Shown: positions 52,493-62,734, counted from the stretch's first letter. The stretch: DNA of 64,000 nucleotides from JAUXFS01 sp963772635 (GCA_963772635.1 CAVYYK010000016.1:62001-126000), one strand, 5' to 3'. Made by a program: numbers and translations. The notes: generated by a model from the sequence alone, not told the origin.

Positions 52493-54018
52493 ATGGCCGA
52501 CGGTCTCGGATACTTCTTCGCCGCGCTGGGCGGCTTTCTGGCGCCGACGACGCTGTTCAACATCGGCTGGGCGACTCTGCTCGGGATGACCGTCGGCATG
52601 TTGCCGGGGCTCACGGCCACCCTCGGCGTCGCGCTGCTGACCACGCTCACCTTCCGCATGGGGGCGAGCGACGCCATCCTCATTCTCGTCTGCATGTACG
52701 TGGGCGCGATCTATGGCGGAAGCCGCTCGGCGATCCTTCTCAACATTCCCGGCACCCCGCCAACGCGGCCTCGGCCCTCGACGGCTTTCCCCTGGCCCGT
52801 GCGGGCCGCGCCGGCGAGGCGCTCGGCCTCGCCACCGTCGGCTCGTTCTGCGGCAGCATCATCGGAATGCTGATGCTGGCCCTGGTCGCTCCCGTGCTGG
52901 CGGAGTTCGCCCTGAAGTTCGGCTCGACCGAGTTCTTCTGGCTGGCGGTCTTCGGCATCGTCATCTCCGGCCGGCTGACCTCGGTGGACGACCCGATCAA
53001 GGGCTGGATCGCCGGCGTGCTCGGCCTGCTGGTGGCGATGGTCGGCCAGGAGGGTATCCACGCCTATCAGCGGTTCTCCTATGGATCGACGGATCTGGCC
53101 GGCGGTTTCGGGTCTGTTGCCGGCGCTGGTCGGCGCGTTCGGGTTCGCCGAAGTCCTGCAGGTGATGAAGAATTTCGAAGTACGAGACCGTCCGTACCGC
53201 CAGCGACCGGATCCTGCCACGCCTGCGCGAGGTCGACGCAGCAGGCGCGGACGATCGTACGGTCCGGGCTGATCGGCACGTTCATGGGTTTGCTCCCCGG
53301 CGTCGGCGAGGACATGGGGGCGTGGGCGTCCTACGCCGCCGCGAGGCGCGCCTCCAAGGCCCCGGAGGAATATGGCAAGGGATCGGTGGAGGGGTTGATC
53401 GCGTCCGAGACCGGCAACAACGCCGCGGTTCCGGGCGCGATCATCCCGGTCCTCACCCTGGCGGTTCCCGGCTCGGCGCCGGCCGCGGTGCTGCTCGCCG
53501 CGATGTTCATCCACGGCGTGCGTCCGGGGCCGTTGATCATGATCGAGTTTCCGAGCTTCATCTTCGAGGTCGTCGCCATGGTGTTCGCCGCCAGCGTCGC
53601 GATCCTCGTCCTGGGGCTCCTGCTCACCCGGCCGCTGCTGCTGGTTTTGCGGGTGTCCCGCGAAAAACTGATGCCTGTGGTCTTCGTGCTGTGCACGGTC
53701 GGATCGTTCGCCATCGCCAGCCGGGTTTTCGACATCCGGGTGATGCTCGGCTTCGGTATCCTCGGGTTCTTTCTTCGCGAGATGAAATATCCGATGGCGC
53801 CGTTCGTGCTCGGCATCGTCCTCGGCGACATTCTCGACAAGAACTTCCGCCGCGCCATGGTCCTGTCCGACGGCAGCCTCGAGCCGTTCTTCACCCGTCC
53901 GATCAGCGCGGTGCTCGCGGCGATCACCCTCGGCGTCATTGTGCTTGCGATCCCGCCCGTCAGGCGTTTAATCGGAAGCCTTGTCCGTCTCATCCCCTTC
54001 GGCCGGTCGCACCCATGA
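52493..54018 (+). pseudogene. tctA: Tripartite tricarboxylate transporter large subunit, four frameshifts
   Basis: Segments read MADGLGYFFAALGGFLAPTT and TLLGMTVGMLPGLTATLGVA in one frame, GSFCGSIIGMLMLALVAPVL in a second, VGAFGFAEVLQVMKNFE in a third, and SGLIGTFMGLLPGVGEDMGA with NNAAVPGAIIPVLTLAVPGS to the C-terminus again in the first. These are consecutive parts of one TctA. One C is missing near 52757, a T is extra near 53115, and indels lie near 53180 and 53250; correcting all gives about 507 residues, normal length. Whether the organism's gene is broken is uncertain; the other transporter genes are intact. Confidence 0.85.
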
Positions 54019-54854
54019 AGCTCTCGCTCTGCAACGAAGTCATCCGCGATTTCGACTTCCCGGCCCAATGCGCCTTCGCAGCCGAAGTCGGTTACGACGG
54101 GCTCGAGGTGGCGCCGTTCACCTTGGACGACAATCCCCACCTCATGTCCGCGCGTCGTCGGGCGGAAGTACGCCGGGCCGCCGCGGACGCCGGAATCTCG
54201 ATCACCGGGCTGCACTGGCTGCTGGTGACGCCGGCCGGCCTGACGCTGAACGGTCGCGACGAAGCGGCAAGGTCGAGGACCGTCGATGTCACGCGGAGGC
54301 TGGTCGACCTGTGCGCCGACCTGGGCGGGACGGTTCTGGTCCACGGCTCGCCGGCGCAACGCACCGTGGCGGACGACGACGATGCCAAGGCGGCGTGGGA
54401 GCGGGCGCGGGACAGCTTCGCCGCCATTGCCGAGAAAGCCGAGGCCGCCGGGGTGACCTACTGCGTGGAAGCGCTGGCGCGGCGCGAAACCAACTTCATC
54501 AACACCATCGCGGAGGCGGTGACGATGGTCGAGGCGGTCGGCAGCCCGGCGCTCAGGACGATGATCGACTGCTCGGCGGCGTCGCAGACCGAGGAGGAGA
54601 GCATCCCGGCGCTGATCGAGCGCTGGGTTCCGGCCGGCATGGTCAGGCATGTCCAGGTCAACGACGCCAACCGACAGGGTCCGGGTCAGGGTGACGTCAC
54701 CTTCGCCGGCATGGTCGAGGCCCTGCACGGAGTCGGTTACGACGGCGTCGTCGCCGTCGAGCCGTTCGACTACCGGCCCGACGGCCCGGCCTGCGCCGCC
54801 CGCGCCATCGGCTATCTGCGAGGCATCGAGGAGGCGCTCGGATGGGCACGCTAG
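54015..54854 (+). CDS. Sugar phosphate isomerase/epimerase family protein
   Basis: A 279-residue AP-endonuclease-2-type TIM barrel (xylose isomerase-like). FAAEVGYDGLEVAPFTLDDN, GTVLVHGSPAQRTVADD and YCVEALARRETNFIN with HVQVNDANRQGPGQGDVTF contain the metal-binding Glu/His/Asp set. ATG overlaps the tctA stop (ATGA at 54015-54018), so coupled translation is expected. The frame overlaps the enolase-type gene by 13 bp. Substrate unknown. Confidence 0.85.
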   Translation: MKLSLCNEVIRDFDFPAQCAFAAEVGYDGLEVAPFTLDDNPHLMSARRRAEVRRAAADAGISITGLHWLLVTPAGLTLNGRDEAARSRTVDVTRRLVDLCADLGGTVLVHGSPAQRTVADDDDAKAAWERARDSFAAIAEKAEAAGVTYCVEALARRETNFINTIAEAVTMVEAVGSPALRTMIDCSAASQTEEESIPALIERWVPAGMVRHVQVNDANRQGPGQGDVTFAGMVEALHGVGYDGVVAVEPFDYRPDGPACAARAIGYLRGIEEALGWAR

Positions 54855-56279
54855 ATCGCGCCGGGACCATCGCCGTCGACGAGATCGAACTATACGAGCG
54901 CGACGTCAAACTGCGCATGCCGTTCCGCTTCGGCGTGGTGACCCTGACCGAGGCGCCGCAGGCCTTCGTCCGTGTCCGGGTTCGCGGCGACGGCGGGCGC
55001 GAGGCCTGGGGCGTGGCGGCAGAGGTGCTGGCACCGAAGTGGTTCGACAAGAACCTGGAACTGAGCAACGAGGACAATTTCGATCAGCTTCGCGCCGCCC
55101 TGTGGAACGCCGCCGGTTTGTATCGTGGTTCGGGATCGGACACCGCGTTCGGTCTGTTCGCCGCCTGCTATCCCTTGCAGATCCGGACCTGCGCCGAGCG
55201 CGGCCTCAATCCGCTGGTCGCCAGCTTCGGGCCGGCGCTGGTCGACCGGGCGATCCTCGACGGGCTGTGCAAGCTGCACGAGACGTCGATCTTCGCCGCC
55301 GTCAACGCCAACCTGCCGGGCATCGCGCCCGAGCGGCTGCTGCCCGAGTTCGAGGGGTACGACATCGCCGCGTTCCTCGCCGGGCTCCGCCCCGCCGCGA
55401 GCATTCACGCCCGCCATACCGTCGGCATGGTCGATCCGATCGTCGCCGCCGACCGTGGCCAAGGCGAATGGATCGACGACGGCCTGCCGGAGACCTTGGA
55501 GCAGGTGATCGCCGTCTACGGTCACCGCTATTTCAAGCTCAAGGTCGGCGGTGACGTGGACGCCGACGTGGCGCGGTTGTCGGCGATCGCCGCGGTGCTC
55601 GACGGGTTGACCGATCCTTACGTGGTCAGCCTCGACGGCAACGAGCAGTACCGGGACGTCGACGGCGTGCTCGAGCTGTGGCGGGCGATGAGGGAGGCGC
55701 CGGCACTGCGACGGTTGGTGGAGTCGATCGCGTTCATCGAACAGCCGATCGCGCGGGCGGTGGCGCTGGAGCGCGACGTCGGCGCCCTCGCTGCCGAAAG
55801 GCCCGTAATCATCGACGAGTCCGACGGCGATCTCGATGCCTTCGCCAAAGCCAAGCGGCTCGGATACGCCGGCGTTTCCAGCAAGGCATGCAAGGGCTTC
55901 TACAAGTCGCTGATCAACGCCGCGCGGTGCGCCCGCTGGAACCGGGAGGAGGGGCATTCGCGCTATTTCATGTCGGGGGAGGATCTGACCACCCAGGCCG
56001 GGGTCTGTGTCCAGCAGGACCTGGCGATCGCCACCCTGATCGGCGTCGATCATGTCGAGCGCAACGGCCATCACTACGTCGACGGCATGCGCGGCGTTCC
56101 GGCGAATGAACAGGCGGCGTTTCTCGCCGCCCACCCCGATCTCTACCGACGGGCGGACGGGGTGGTCCGGCTGCGCATCGAGGCACGGGCGCATCGCCCT
56201 CGGTTCGCTCGACTGCGTCGGGTTCGCCGTCGGCGCCGAGCCGGACTTCTCGGCGATGCGGTCGATGCCGGAACGGTGA
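54842..56279 (+). CDS. Enolase-superfamily (MLE-like) enzyme, one frameshift
   Basis: A 478-residue enolase-superfamily protein. The lysine pair FKLKVGG (KxK), metal ligands in VVSLDGNEQY, AFIEQPIARA and PVIIDESDGDLDAF and the late lysine SSKACKGFY form the set seen in muconate-lactonising-type enzymes, not the His-Asp pair of mandelate racemase. An extra G near 56183 breaks the frame at LRIE; removing it gives HGRIALGSLDCVGFAVGAEP and stop at 56279. The reaction is probably a dehydration or racemisation of an acid sugar. It follows the isomerase gene. Confidence 0.85.
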
Positions 56280-56284
56280 CGGCG

Positions 56285-57130
56285 ATGCCGGACCTCTCCC
56301 AGCTCTCGATCAACCAGGCCACCACCCGCGCCCAGTGGACGCTGCGCGAGGCGGCGGAGGGTTACGCCCGCGCCGGCGTTCCCGGCATCGCCGTGTGGCG
56401 CGACAAACTGGCGGAATGCGGGGTCGGCGAGGCGGCGCGAATTCTCGCCGGCGAAGGCTTGATCGGTCACCGGTCTCTGCCGCGGCGGCATGTTTCCGGC
56501 CGCCGATGTGGTGGGGCGCAAAGCGGCGATCGAAGACAACCGGCGCGCCGTCGACGAGGCGGTGGCGATCGGGGCGCAATGCCTGGTGCTGGTGGTCGGT
56601 GGCCTGCCCGCCGGCTCCAAGGACATCGCCGGCGCCCGCGACATGGTGCGGGACGGGATCGGCGCAGGTTCTTCCCTATGCCCGGGCCGCAGAACATGCC
56701 GCTCGCCATCGAACCGTTGCACCCGATGTATGCCGCCGACCGTGCGTGCGTGAACACCATGGCCCAGGCCAACGACCTATGCGACGAACTGGGCGAGGGG
56801 CTCGGCATCGCCGTCGACGTCTATCACGTGTGGTGGGATCCGGACCTGGAACGGGAAATCCGCCGCGCCGGTGAGGCCGCCCGCGACGGACACAAGCGGA
56901 TCCTCGCCTTCCATATCTGTGACTGGCTGGTCCCGACCACCGACCTGTTGCTCGACCGGGGGATGATGGGCGACGGCGTCATCGAGCTGCCAAAGATCCG
57001 TGGCTGGGTGCAAGCCGCCGGCTACGACGGCTTGCACGAGGTCGAGATCTTCTCCGCCGAGAACTGGTGGAAGCGTGACCCTCACGAGGTGGTCCGGGTC
57101 TGCATCGAGCGCCACCGCGATTGCTGCTAG
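56285..57130 (+). CDS. Sugar phosphate isomerase/epimerase TIM-barrel, frameshifted
   Basis: The start (MPDLSQLSINQATTRAQWTL) and end (VDVYHVWWDPDLEREIRRAG, LAFHICDWLVPTTDLLLDRG, GYDGLHEVEIFSAENWWKRD) are in one frame and belong to an IolE-like barrel; the middle, about 200 bp, is in other frames (GGMFPAADVVGRKAAIEDN, QCLVLVVGGLPAGSKDIAGA). At least three indels near 56470 and 56665-56690 explain it and net out, as the length is divisible by three. Metal ligands in the C-terminal half are present (HVWWDPD, HICD, EVEIFS). It is the last gene of the catabolic run. Confidence 0.78.
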   Translation: MPDLSQLSINQATTRAQWTLREAAEGYARAGVPGIAVWRDKLAECGVGEAARILAGEGLIGHRSLPRRHVSGRRCGGAQSGDRRQPARRRRGGGDRGAMPGAGGRWPARRLQGHRRRPRHGAGRDRRRFFPMPGPQNMPLAIEPLHPMYAADRACVNTMAQANDLCDELGEGLGIAVDVYHVWWDPDLEREIRRAGEAARDGHKRILAFHICDWLVPTTDLLLDRGMMGDGVIELPKIRGWVQAAGYDGLHEVEIFSAENWWKRDPHEVVRVCIERHRDCC

Positions 57131-57266
57131 CCGACGTTGGTGGAAAAAGGCCGCGGCGGACACTTTTGGGGTGATTTCCGTCAGCCGGCGGATTAAGGAA
57201 TCGGGTTCGGTGCGAAGCCGGCGCGTCGGGCCGGGATGGAGTCGGAGACGACAAGGGGGAAGGGCA

Positions 57267-58070
57267 ATGACCGAACGAACCTACGAAGTGCTCGACCGAC
57301 CGGAAGTGCAGGGCGTGCTGTTCTATCCCCGCCGGGATATCAGCTTCCCGCGTCTGGCCTCGGGCGTTCATAGCGTTCGGATTCCCGTCGAAGACGATCT
57401 CCATGTCGGCGGCAAGATCTTTGCCGCGAGGCCGGGGTCGCCGGTGATCGTCTATTTTCATGGCAACGGCGAGATCGCCTCGGACTACGACACCATCGCA
57501 CCGTTCTACACCCGGCTCGGGATTACCCTGTTCGTCGTCGACTATCGCGGTTACGGGACCAGCGACGGTCGACCGTCGGCGAGCGCGCTGGTCGACGACG
57601 CCTGGAAGTCGTTCGAGAAGGTGCCCGAGATCCTTGCCGGACGCGGGATCGAGTTCGGCGACCTGTACGTCATGGGCCGTTCGCTCGGCAGCGCGGCGGC
57701 GCTCGAGATCGTCGACCGGGCCGAGGAAGGCGTCGCCGGGTTGATCATCGAAAGCGGCTTTGCCTATACGTTCGCGTTGATCGAGCGCATCGGTTTTCTG
57801 CAGGTACCGGATGCCGACGAGGAGCGCGACGGTTTCGGCAATCTGGAAAAGATCTCCCGCGCCGGTCTGCCTACCCTGATCATCCACGGCGAATGGGACT
57901 GGATCATCCCGGTCGGCGACGGCATCGCCCTTCATGAAGGATCCCCCGCCGCCGACAAGCGGCTGATCACCGTTCCCGGCGGTGGCCACAACGACCTGAT
58001 GATGGTCGGCCACAAGGCTTATTTCGACGCGATCGCCGAGTTGTGCGGCAAGACGACAAAGACCGGCTGA
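57267..58070 (+). CDS. Alpha/beta hydrolase
   Basis: A 267-residue hydrolase. VIVYFHGNGEIASDYDTIAP is the oxyanion strand and turn, VMGRSLGSAAALEIVDRAE the nucleophile elbow (Ser), and LIIHGEWDWIIPVGDGIALH and VPGGGHNDLMMVG supply Asp and His. No signal peptide. The family includes dienelactone-hydrolase-like and BAAT-like esterases of unknown substrate. The ATG at 57267 follows AAGGGGGAAGGG. It is separated from the catabolic operon by 136 bp and may be independent. Confidence 0.85.
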   Translation: MTERTYEVLDRPEVQGVLFYPRRDISFPRLASGVHSVRIPVEDDLHVGGKIFAARPGSPVIVYFHGNGEIASDYDTIAPFYTRLGITLFVVDYRGYGTSDGRPSASALVDDAWKSFEKVPEILAGRGIEFGDLYVMGRSLGSAAALEIVDRAEEGVAGLIIESGFAYTFALIERIGFLQVPDADEERDGFGNLEKISRAGLPTLIIHGEWDWIIPVGDGIALHEGSPAADKRLITVPGGGHNDLMMVGHKAYFDAIAELCGKTTKTG

Positions 58071-58124
58071 CCCTTCGTCACGCGCGCGTGGTCGGATCGG
58101 GACCGCGTCGATATAATCACCCTC

Positions 58125-60895
58125 ATGAGTCGCCCCGCTTTTTCCGCCGCCCGTACGCGCTTGCCGGATACGCCCGCGCTGGTGGCCGGCGTGCGGGGCG
58201 CCGTCTGGCTGTCACCGGCGGGTGAGGTGGAAACGTTGAGCCTCGGAGATGCGGCGCGGCGGGTCGCCGGCGATGCCGTGCCGATGCTGTGTCATGGAAG
58301 GGCGGTCGCTCGTCGGCTGGGTACGGCACGGTTTCCCGCCTATGACGTTCTCGAGCTGTTTGCCTTTGTCCGTCCTGCCCGGTTCTGTCTGCCGACCGCC
58401 CGGGGACTGGCAGCGGCGTTGCTTCTCCCCGTACCCCGGACGCTCGAGCAGGAGGCGGCGACGTTGTTCGCGGCCGCGCGGGCGCTGCTGGCCGAGCTGA
58501 CGGCGTCGCCCGGAGATGACGGATTGCCGGTCGCCTGGGCGATGGCGCGTGGAAACTGGCCGTGGGGAGCGGCGGTGCTGAGCGCCCTTGGCGGCGGCGA
58601 AACGCCACCCGCCCGTAACGTCGGCAGCGGTCTCAAGGTGTGGAACCGTCTCAGGGAATGGCAGGACCCCGGCCCCGAGCCGCCGACCGAGTCGTGGCCG
58701 GTGGAACCGGTCGAGGCGCGCGCCCGACTGGTTCAATTGCTTGGCGCCGACACCGAGCGCAGGCCGCAACAAGTGCAGTACGCCTCCCATGCGGCCGCGG
58801 CGTTCGCCCCCAGGGATCGCGCCGGCGAGCCCCGAGTGGTTCTTGCCGAAGCCGGAACGGGGGTCGGAAAGACGCTGGGGTACATCGCTCCGGCCTCGGT
58901 CTGGGTGCAGAAGAACCGCGGTTCGGTGTGGATCAGCACGTACACCCGCAACCTGCAGCGCCAGCTCGATCGTGAGCTCGACTACGCCTACCCCGATTTC
59001 CGGATCAAGACCCGCAAGGTGGTGGTTCGCAAGGGCCGGGAGAACGTCTTTTGCCTGCTCAACTTCGACGAGGCGGTGGCCCGCCTGCCGGAGCGGAACG
59101 CGGTCGACGCCGTCGTCCTCGGTCTGGTCGCGCGGTGGGCGGCGGCGACCCGCGACGGCGACATGGTCGGCGGCGATTTCCCGGCCTGGCTCGCCGATCT
59201 GCTCGGGCGTGCGCTGACGGTGGATCTCACCGATACGCGCGGCGAGTGCATCTACACGGCGTGCCGCCACTATCGCAAGTGCTTCATCGAACGCTCGATC
59301 CGCAAAGCACGACGGGCGGACATCGTCGTCGCCAACCATGCCCTGGTGATGGTCCAGGCCGCGCTCGGCGGCGACGAGCAGGGACTGCCGGTTCGTTACG
59401 TGTTCGACGAGGGACACCATCTTTTCGATGCCGCCGACAGCGCCTTCTCGCTCGACCTCACCGGACGCGAGACGGCCGAGCTTCGGCGGTGGCTGCGAGG
59501 AGCCGAGGAATCGGGCCGATCGCGAAGCCGGGGGTTGACCGAACGGCTCGGCGATCTGGTCGCCGACGATCCCGCGGCGCTCGACGCGATCAACGAGGTG
59601 CTCCGGGCGGTCCGGGTGCTCCCCGGGGCCGGTTGGCGCCAGCGGCTCGGCGGCGGCGCACCGGTCGGCGCGGCCGAAACCTTCCTCTCCCTGGTGCGCC
59701 AGCAGGTCTATGCCCGCGGTCGGCACGTCGACAGCGCGTACAGCCTGGAGGCGGACGTCCGCCCTCCGGTTCCGGGACTGGTCGAAGCCGCGCTCGCCCT
59801 GGAGGCCGAATTGGCCCGAATGGGCGGGCCGTTGACGGCGCTGATCCAGGCGCTTGCGCAACTGCTCGATGCCGAGGCGGCCGAATTGGAGACCAACGCC
59901 CGCCAGCGAATCGAAAGAATGAGCCGCGGCCTCGAACGGCGTGCCCTTCAACCGATCTCCGGTTGGCGGTCGATGCTTCGTTCCCTGCAGGGTGAAACCC
60001 CGCCGGAGTTCGTCGACTGGTTCGGCGTCGACCGCCTGGATGGCCGCGACATCGACGTCGGCCTGCACCGGCACTGGGTCGATCCGATGCGGCCGTTCGT
60101 CGCGGCGGTGGCGGAACCGGCCCATGGCATTCTGATCACCTCGGCAACCCTTCGCGACGGGACCGGCGACGACGATATCGACTGGGCCGCCGCCGAGATC
60201 AGGACCGGCGCGCGGCATCTCAGGTCGCCTCCGGTGCTCTCGTCGGTGCCGTCTCCGTTCGACTATCCCGGCCAGACCCGGGTGCTGGTGGTGAACGACA
60301 TCGACCGCAACGACCCGCACCAGGTGGCGGCGGCCTACCGCGAGCTGTTTCTCGCCTCCGGTGGCGGCGGGCTCGGCCTGTTTACCGCGATCAACCGGCT
60401 TCGTGCCGTCTACGATCGGATCGCGGGGCCACTCGATGCGGCAGGGGTGCGCCTTCTCGCCCAGCACGTGGACGCGCTCGATACCGGGACCTTGATCGAC
60501 GTGTTTCGAGCCGAGGAAGATACCTGCCTGCTCGGCACCGACGCGGTCAGGGACGGCATCGACGTGCCGGGCCGGTCGCTGCGACTGATCGTTTTCGACA
60601 GGGTCCCGTGGCCCCGTCCCGACATCATGCATCGGGTCCGGCGTCAGGCCTTCGGGGGACGCGCCTACGACGAGATGCTGACCCGCCTCAAGCTGAAGCA
60701 GGCGTACGGACGGCTGATCCGGCGCGCCGACGACCGCGGGGTGTTCGTCATGCTCGACCGGGCGTTGCCGACGCGGCTCGCCGGTGCCTTTCCCGATGGG
60801 GTCGAGGTCCGTCGGCTCGGCATTCGCAACGTCGTCGCCGAAACACGGGCGTTCCTTAGCTCGTCGGTGCGAAGAAGGAGGATCGATGACACCGA
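58125..60895 (+). CDS. DinG/XPD-type ATP-dependent DNA helicase, end uncertain
   Basis: A superfamily 2 helicase of about 920 residues with an iron-sulfur cluster. Walker A is AEAGTGVGKTLGYIAP (about 242-257), the Walker B box is DEGHH (D428), and four Cys (about 310, 375, 380, 386; GECIYTACRHYRKCF) fit the 4Fe-4S site of DinG/XPD. Motif VI is KQAYGRLIRRADDRG. It unwinds DNA 5' to 3' in repair. The frame does not stop at the expected place; it runs through the methyltransferase gene in another frame to 61979. A small frameshift near the 3' end is likely, with the true stop close to 60860-60900. Start ATG 58125. Confidence 0.85.
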
Positions 60896-62346
60896 CCCGA
60901 CCGCAATCCGGGGGACAGGGCGACGTCGCCAGGCTGACGGCGGCGTTTCCCGACGCGGAAGGCAAGCCCCGCTTCATCATGGTGCTGCCGCGGGCGGTGC
61001 TGGAGGAACCGGGGGTTGCCGCCCTGGTGCGCGGCGAAACCCAGCGTGGCGGTTACGAGTATCCGGCGCGGCGGTTTCTCGACGACCACCTCGAGCCCGA
61101 CGATCTGTTCGTCGACATCGGCGCCCACTGGGGGATCTTCGCCCTGCACGCCGCCACTCGCCATCCGGGCCGTATCCGCGTGTTGGCGATCGAGGCCCAT
61201 CCCGGCAATATCGGCCAACTGATGCGCGGTGTAACCGGAAACGGCCTCGGCGATACGGTCGAAGTCCTCGCCGTCGCCGCCGGCGCCGAACCGGGAACCG
61301 CGCCGCTGATGTTCAACTCGACAATGGGGCACAGTCTCTACGGCCTCGGGCTCCCCGAGGGCGCCCAGCAACTGGGGAAAGTCACGGTACCCGTGCTGCC
61401 TCTCGACCTTTTGCTCGCCGAGCGACCCGATCTGGTGGACCGCAGGGTGGTGTTGAAGGTCGACGTCGAGGGTTTCGAGCCGGAGGTGATCGCCGGAGCA
61501 AGTCGGGCGCTGGACTCCGGCCGGGTGGCCGCGGTGATCTGGGAGCATGGCCTGGCTTTCCGTGCCGGAGAGCGGCGCGACGCGATGCTGGCGATGTGCG
61601 ACGCTCTGGAAGCCCGCGGCTTTCGCCAGTTCCGGTTTCCCCATCCGACCATGGGCGGACCGCTGGTGCCGTTTGCGCCGACGCCGGAGTGCTTCAACGT
61701 ATTCGCGCTGGCTCCGGGCGTCACACGTCTACCCGTTTACGACAAGCCGGTGCGCAAGCCGGAGCCGCTGCCGCCGCTGGAGCGCTCGCCGAAGGATCCC
61801 GAGGTGCGGGCGGCGACGACCGAGATGCTGATCGCCGGGAAGGCCACCGACGCGGCGCGGTGGGCGGAGTTCGAGGCGATGCGCGAAGGCGCCGCCGAGC
61901 GCGCCCGGACGGCGGCGCAATGGATCGAACCCGGATCGACGGTGCTCGACGTCGGCGCCGGGGTGATGGCTCTGCGTGAAGCATTGCCGCCAGGCTGTCG
62001 CTACGTTCCGGCCGATCTTCTGCCGTTCGATCCCGCGACCCGGGTCGTCGATCTCAACGACGGCGGATTTCCCGAGGGCACATACGACGTGGCGGTGGTG
62101 CTCGACGTCATCGAATTCCTCCACGATCCGCTGGTTGTTCTGCGCGCACTCGGCGGCGCGACATCGCACCTGGTGATCAGCTACCGCCCAGCCGACGGCG
62201 GGACGCCTCAGCCCCGGAGACGGCTCGGATACTTCAACGATTACGCCTCGGAGGAATTCGAGACGCTGCTGCAGCGGGCCGGATGGCGGGTCGTCAGCCG
62301 GAACGATGCCGCCGACCTGCGCCTGTTCGATTGTCGCCGCGGATGA
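60886..62346 (+). CDS. Fused FkbM-type and class I methyltransferases
   Basis: A 486-residue protein with two SAM-dependent methyltransferase domains. The first (about residues 1-260) is FkbM-type: DLFVDIGAHWGIFALHAATR, VLAIEAHPGNIGQLM and VLKVDVEGFEPEVIAGASRA. The second (about 325-486) has STVLDVGAGVMALREALPPG, AVVLDVIEFLHDPLVVLRAL and FNDYASEEFETLLQRAGWRV, as in small-molecule methyltransferases. Such pairs occur in surface glycan or natural-product loci. The ATG at 60886 has AGGAGGATCG just upstream. It follows the helicase gene closely. Confidence 0.85.
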   Translation: MTPTRPQSGGQGDVARLTAAFPDAEGKPRFIMVLPRAVLEEPGVAALVRGETQRGGYEYPARRFLDDHLEPDDLFVDIGAHWGIFALHAATRHPGRIRVLAIEAHPGNIGQLMRGVTGNGLGDTVEVLAVAAGAEPGTAPLMFNSTMGHSLYGLGLPEGAQQLGKVTVPVLPLDLLLAERPDLVDRRVVLKVDVEGFEPEVIAGASRALDSGRVAAVIWEHGLAFRAGERRDAMLAMCDALEARGFRQFRFPHPTMGGPLVPFAPTPECFNVFALAPGVTRLPVYDKPVRKPEPLPPLERSPKDPEVRAATTEMLIAGKATDAARWAEFEAMREGAAERARTAAQWIEPGSTVLDVGAGVMALREALPPGCRYVPADLLPFDPATRVVDLNDGGFPEGTYDVAVVLDVIEFLHDPLVVLRALGGATSHLVISYRPADGGTPQPRRRLGYFNDYASEEFETLLQRAGWRVVSRNDAADLRLFDCRRG

Positions 62347-62436
62347 TCCGGACGGCGGCCACAGGACCATTCCGCCTCACCAATTCATGGCTCGCGAAAG
62401 CGTGACCCATTTGGGGAAGTCTGGGCTTTATCGCCC

Positions 62437-62466
62437 TTGACATTTGCGTTCGGCCGTCGCTAAAGT
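62437..62466 (+). promoter_or_regulatory. Strong sigma-70-like promoter
   Basis: TTGACA at 62437-62442, an 18-bp spacer and TAAAGT at 62461-62466. The -35 hexamer is consensus. A palindrome GTTAATTTAAC (62474-62484) sits at the expected transcription start region. No annotated gene begins within 200 bp downstream on the same strand. Confidence 0.6.
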
Positions 62467-62472
62467 AATTTG

Positions 62473-62665
62473 GTGTTAATTTAACGTGGAGGTGCTTCGA
62501 AAATATCGACTCCACCGGACAGGATGTGAGTTGCCAACTCCTTGGCATCGGCAGCGAACACATAAGACCAAGACTAGGCTCGGCGAAGTCGAGCACGGAG
62601 TCGAAAGACATCCGATAAAAAGGCCCCCGCCTACCATTCGTGGTTGACGTGCGGGGGTCTTCGAT
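62473..62665 (+). ncRNA. Candidate small structured transcript
   Basis: The region between the promoter at 62437 and the hairpin at 62622-62659 has no convincing protein-coding frame (a 53-codon GTG frame lacks a usable ribosome site). It contains a perfect hairpin GCCAA-CTCC-TTGGC (62533-62546) and CTCG...CGAG pairs. The expected transcript is about 190 nt. I could not match it to tmRNA, 6S, SRP or RNase P RNA. This is inference from promoter and terminator-like signals only. Confidence 0.3.
62622..62659. terminator. GC-rich hairpin with TTCG tetraloop
   Basis: A 9-bp outer stem (62622-62630 with 62651-62659, CCCCCGC pairing GCGGGGG) encloses an inner ACCA-TTCG-TGGT hairpin (62633-62644). 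A short A-run precedes it and a T-containing stretch follows, so it may terminate transcription from either side. It would serve the candidate RNA on the plus strand and the DUF2189 gene on the minus strand. Confidence 0.55.
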
Positions 62666-62734
62666 TGTTCTACACCTTTTCGAATACAGACTCTTTGAGT
62701 CGCCGATACGATGTCATCGCCGGCGTACTGCTCG

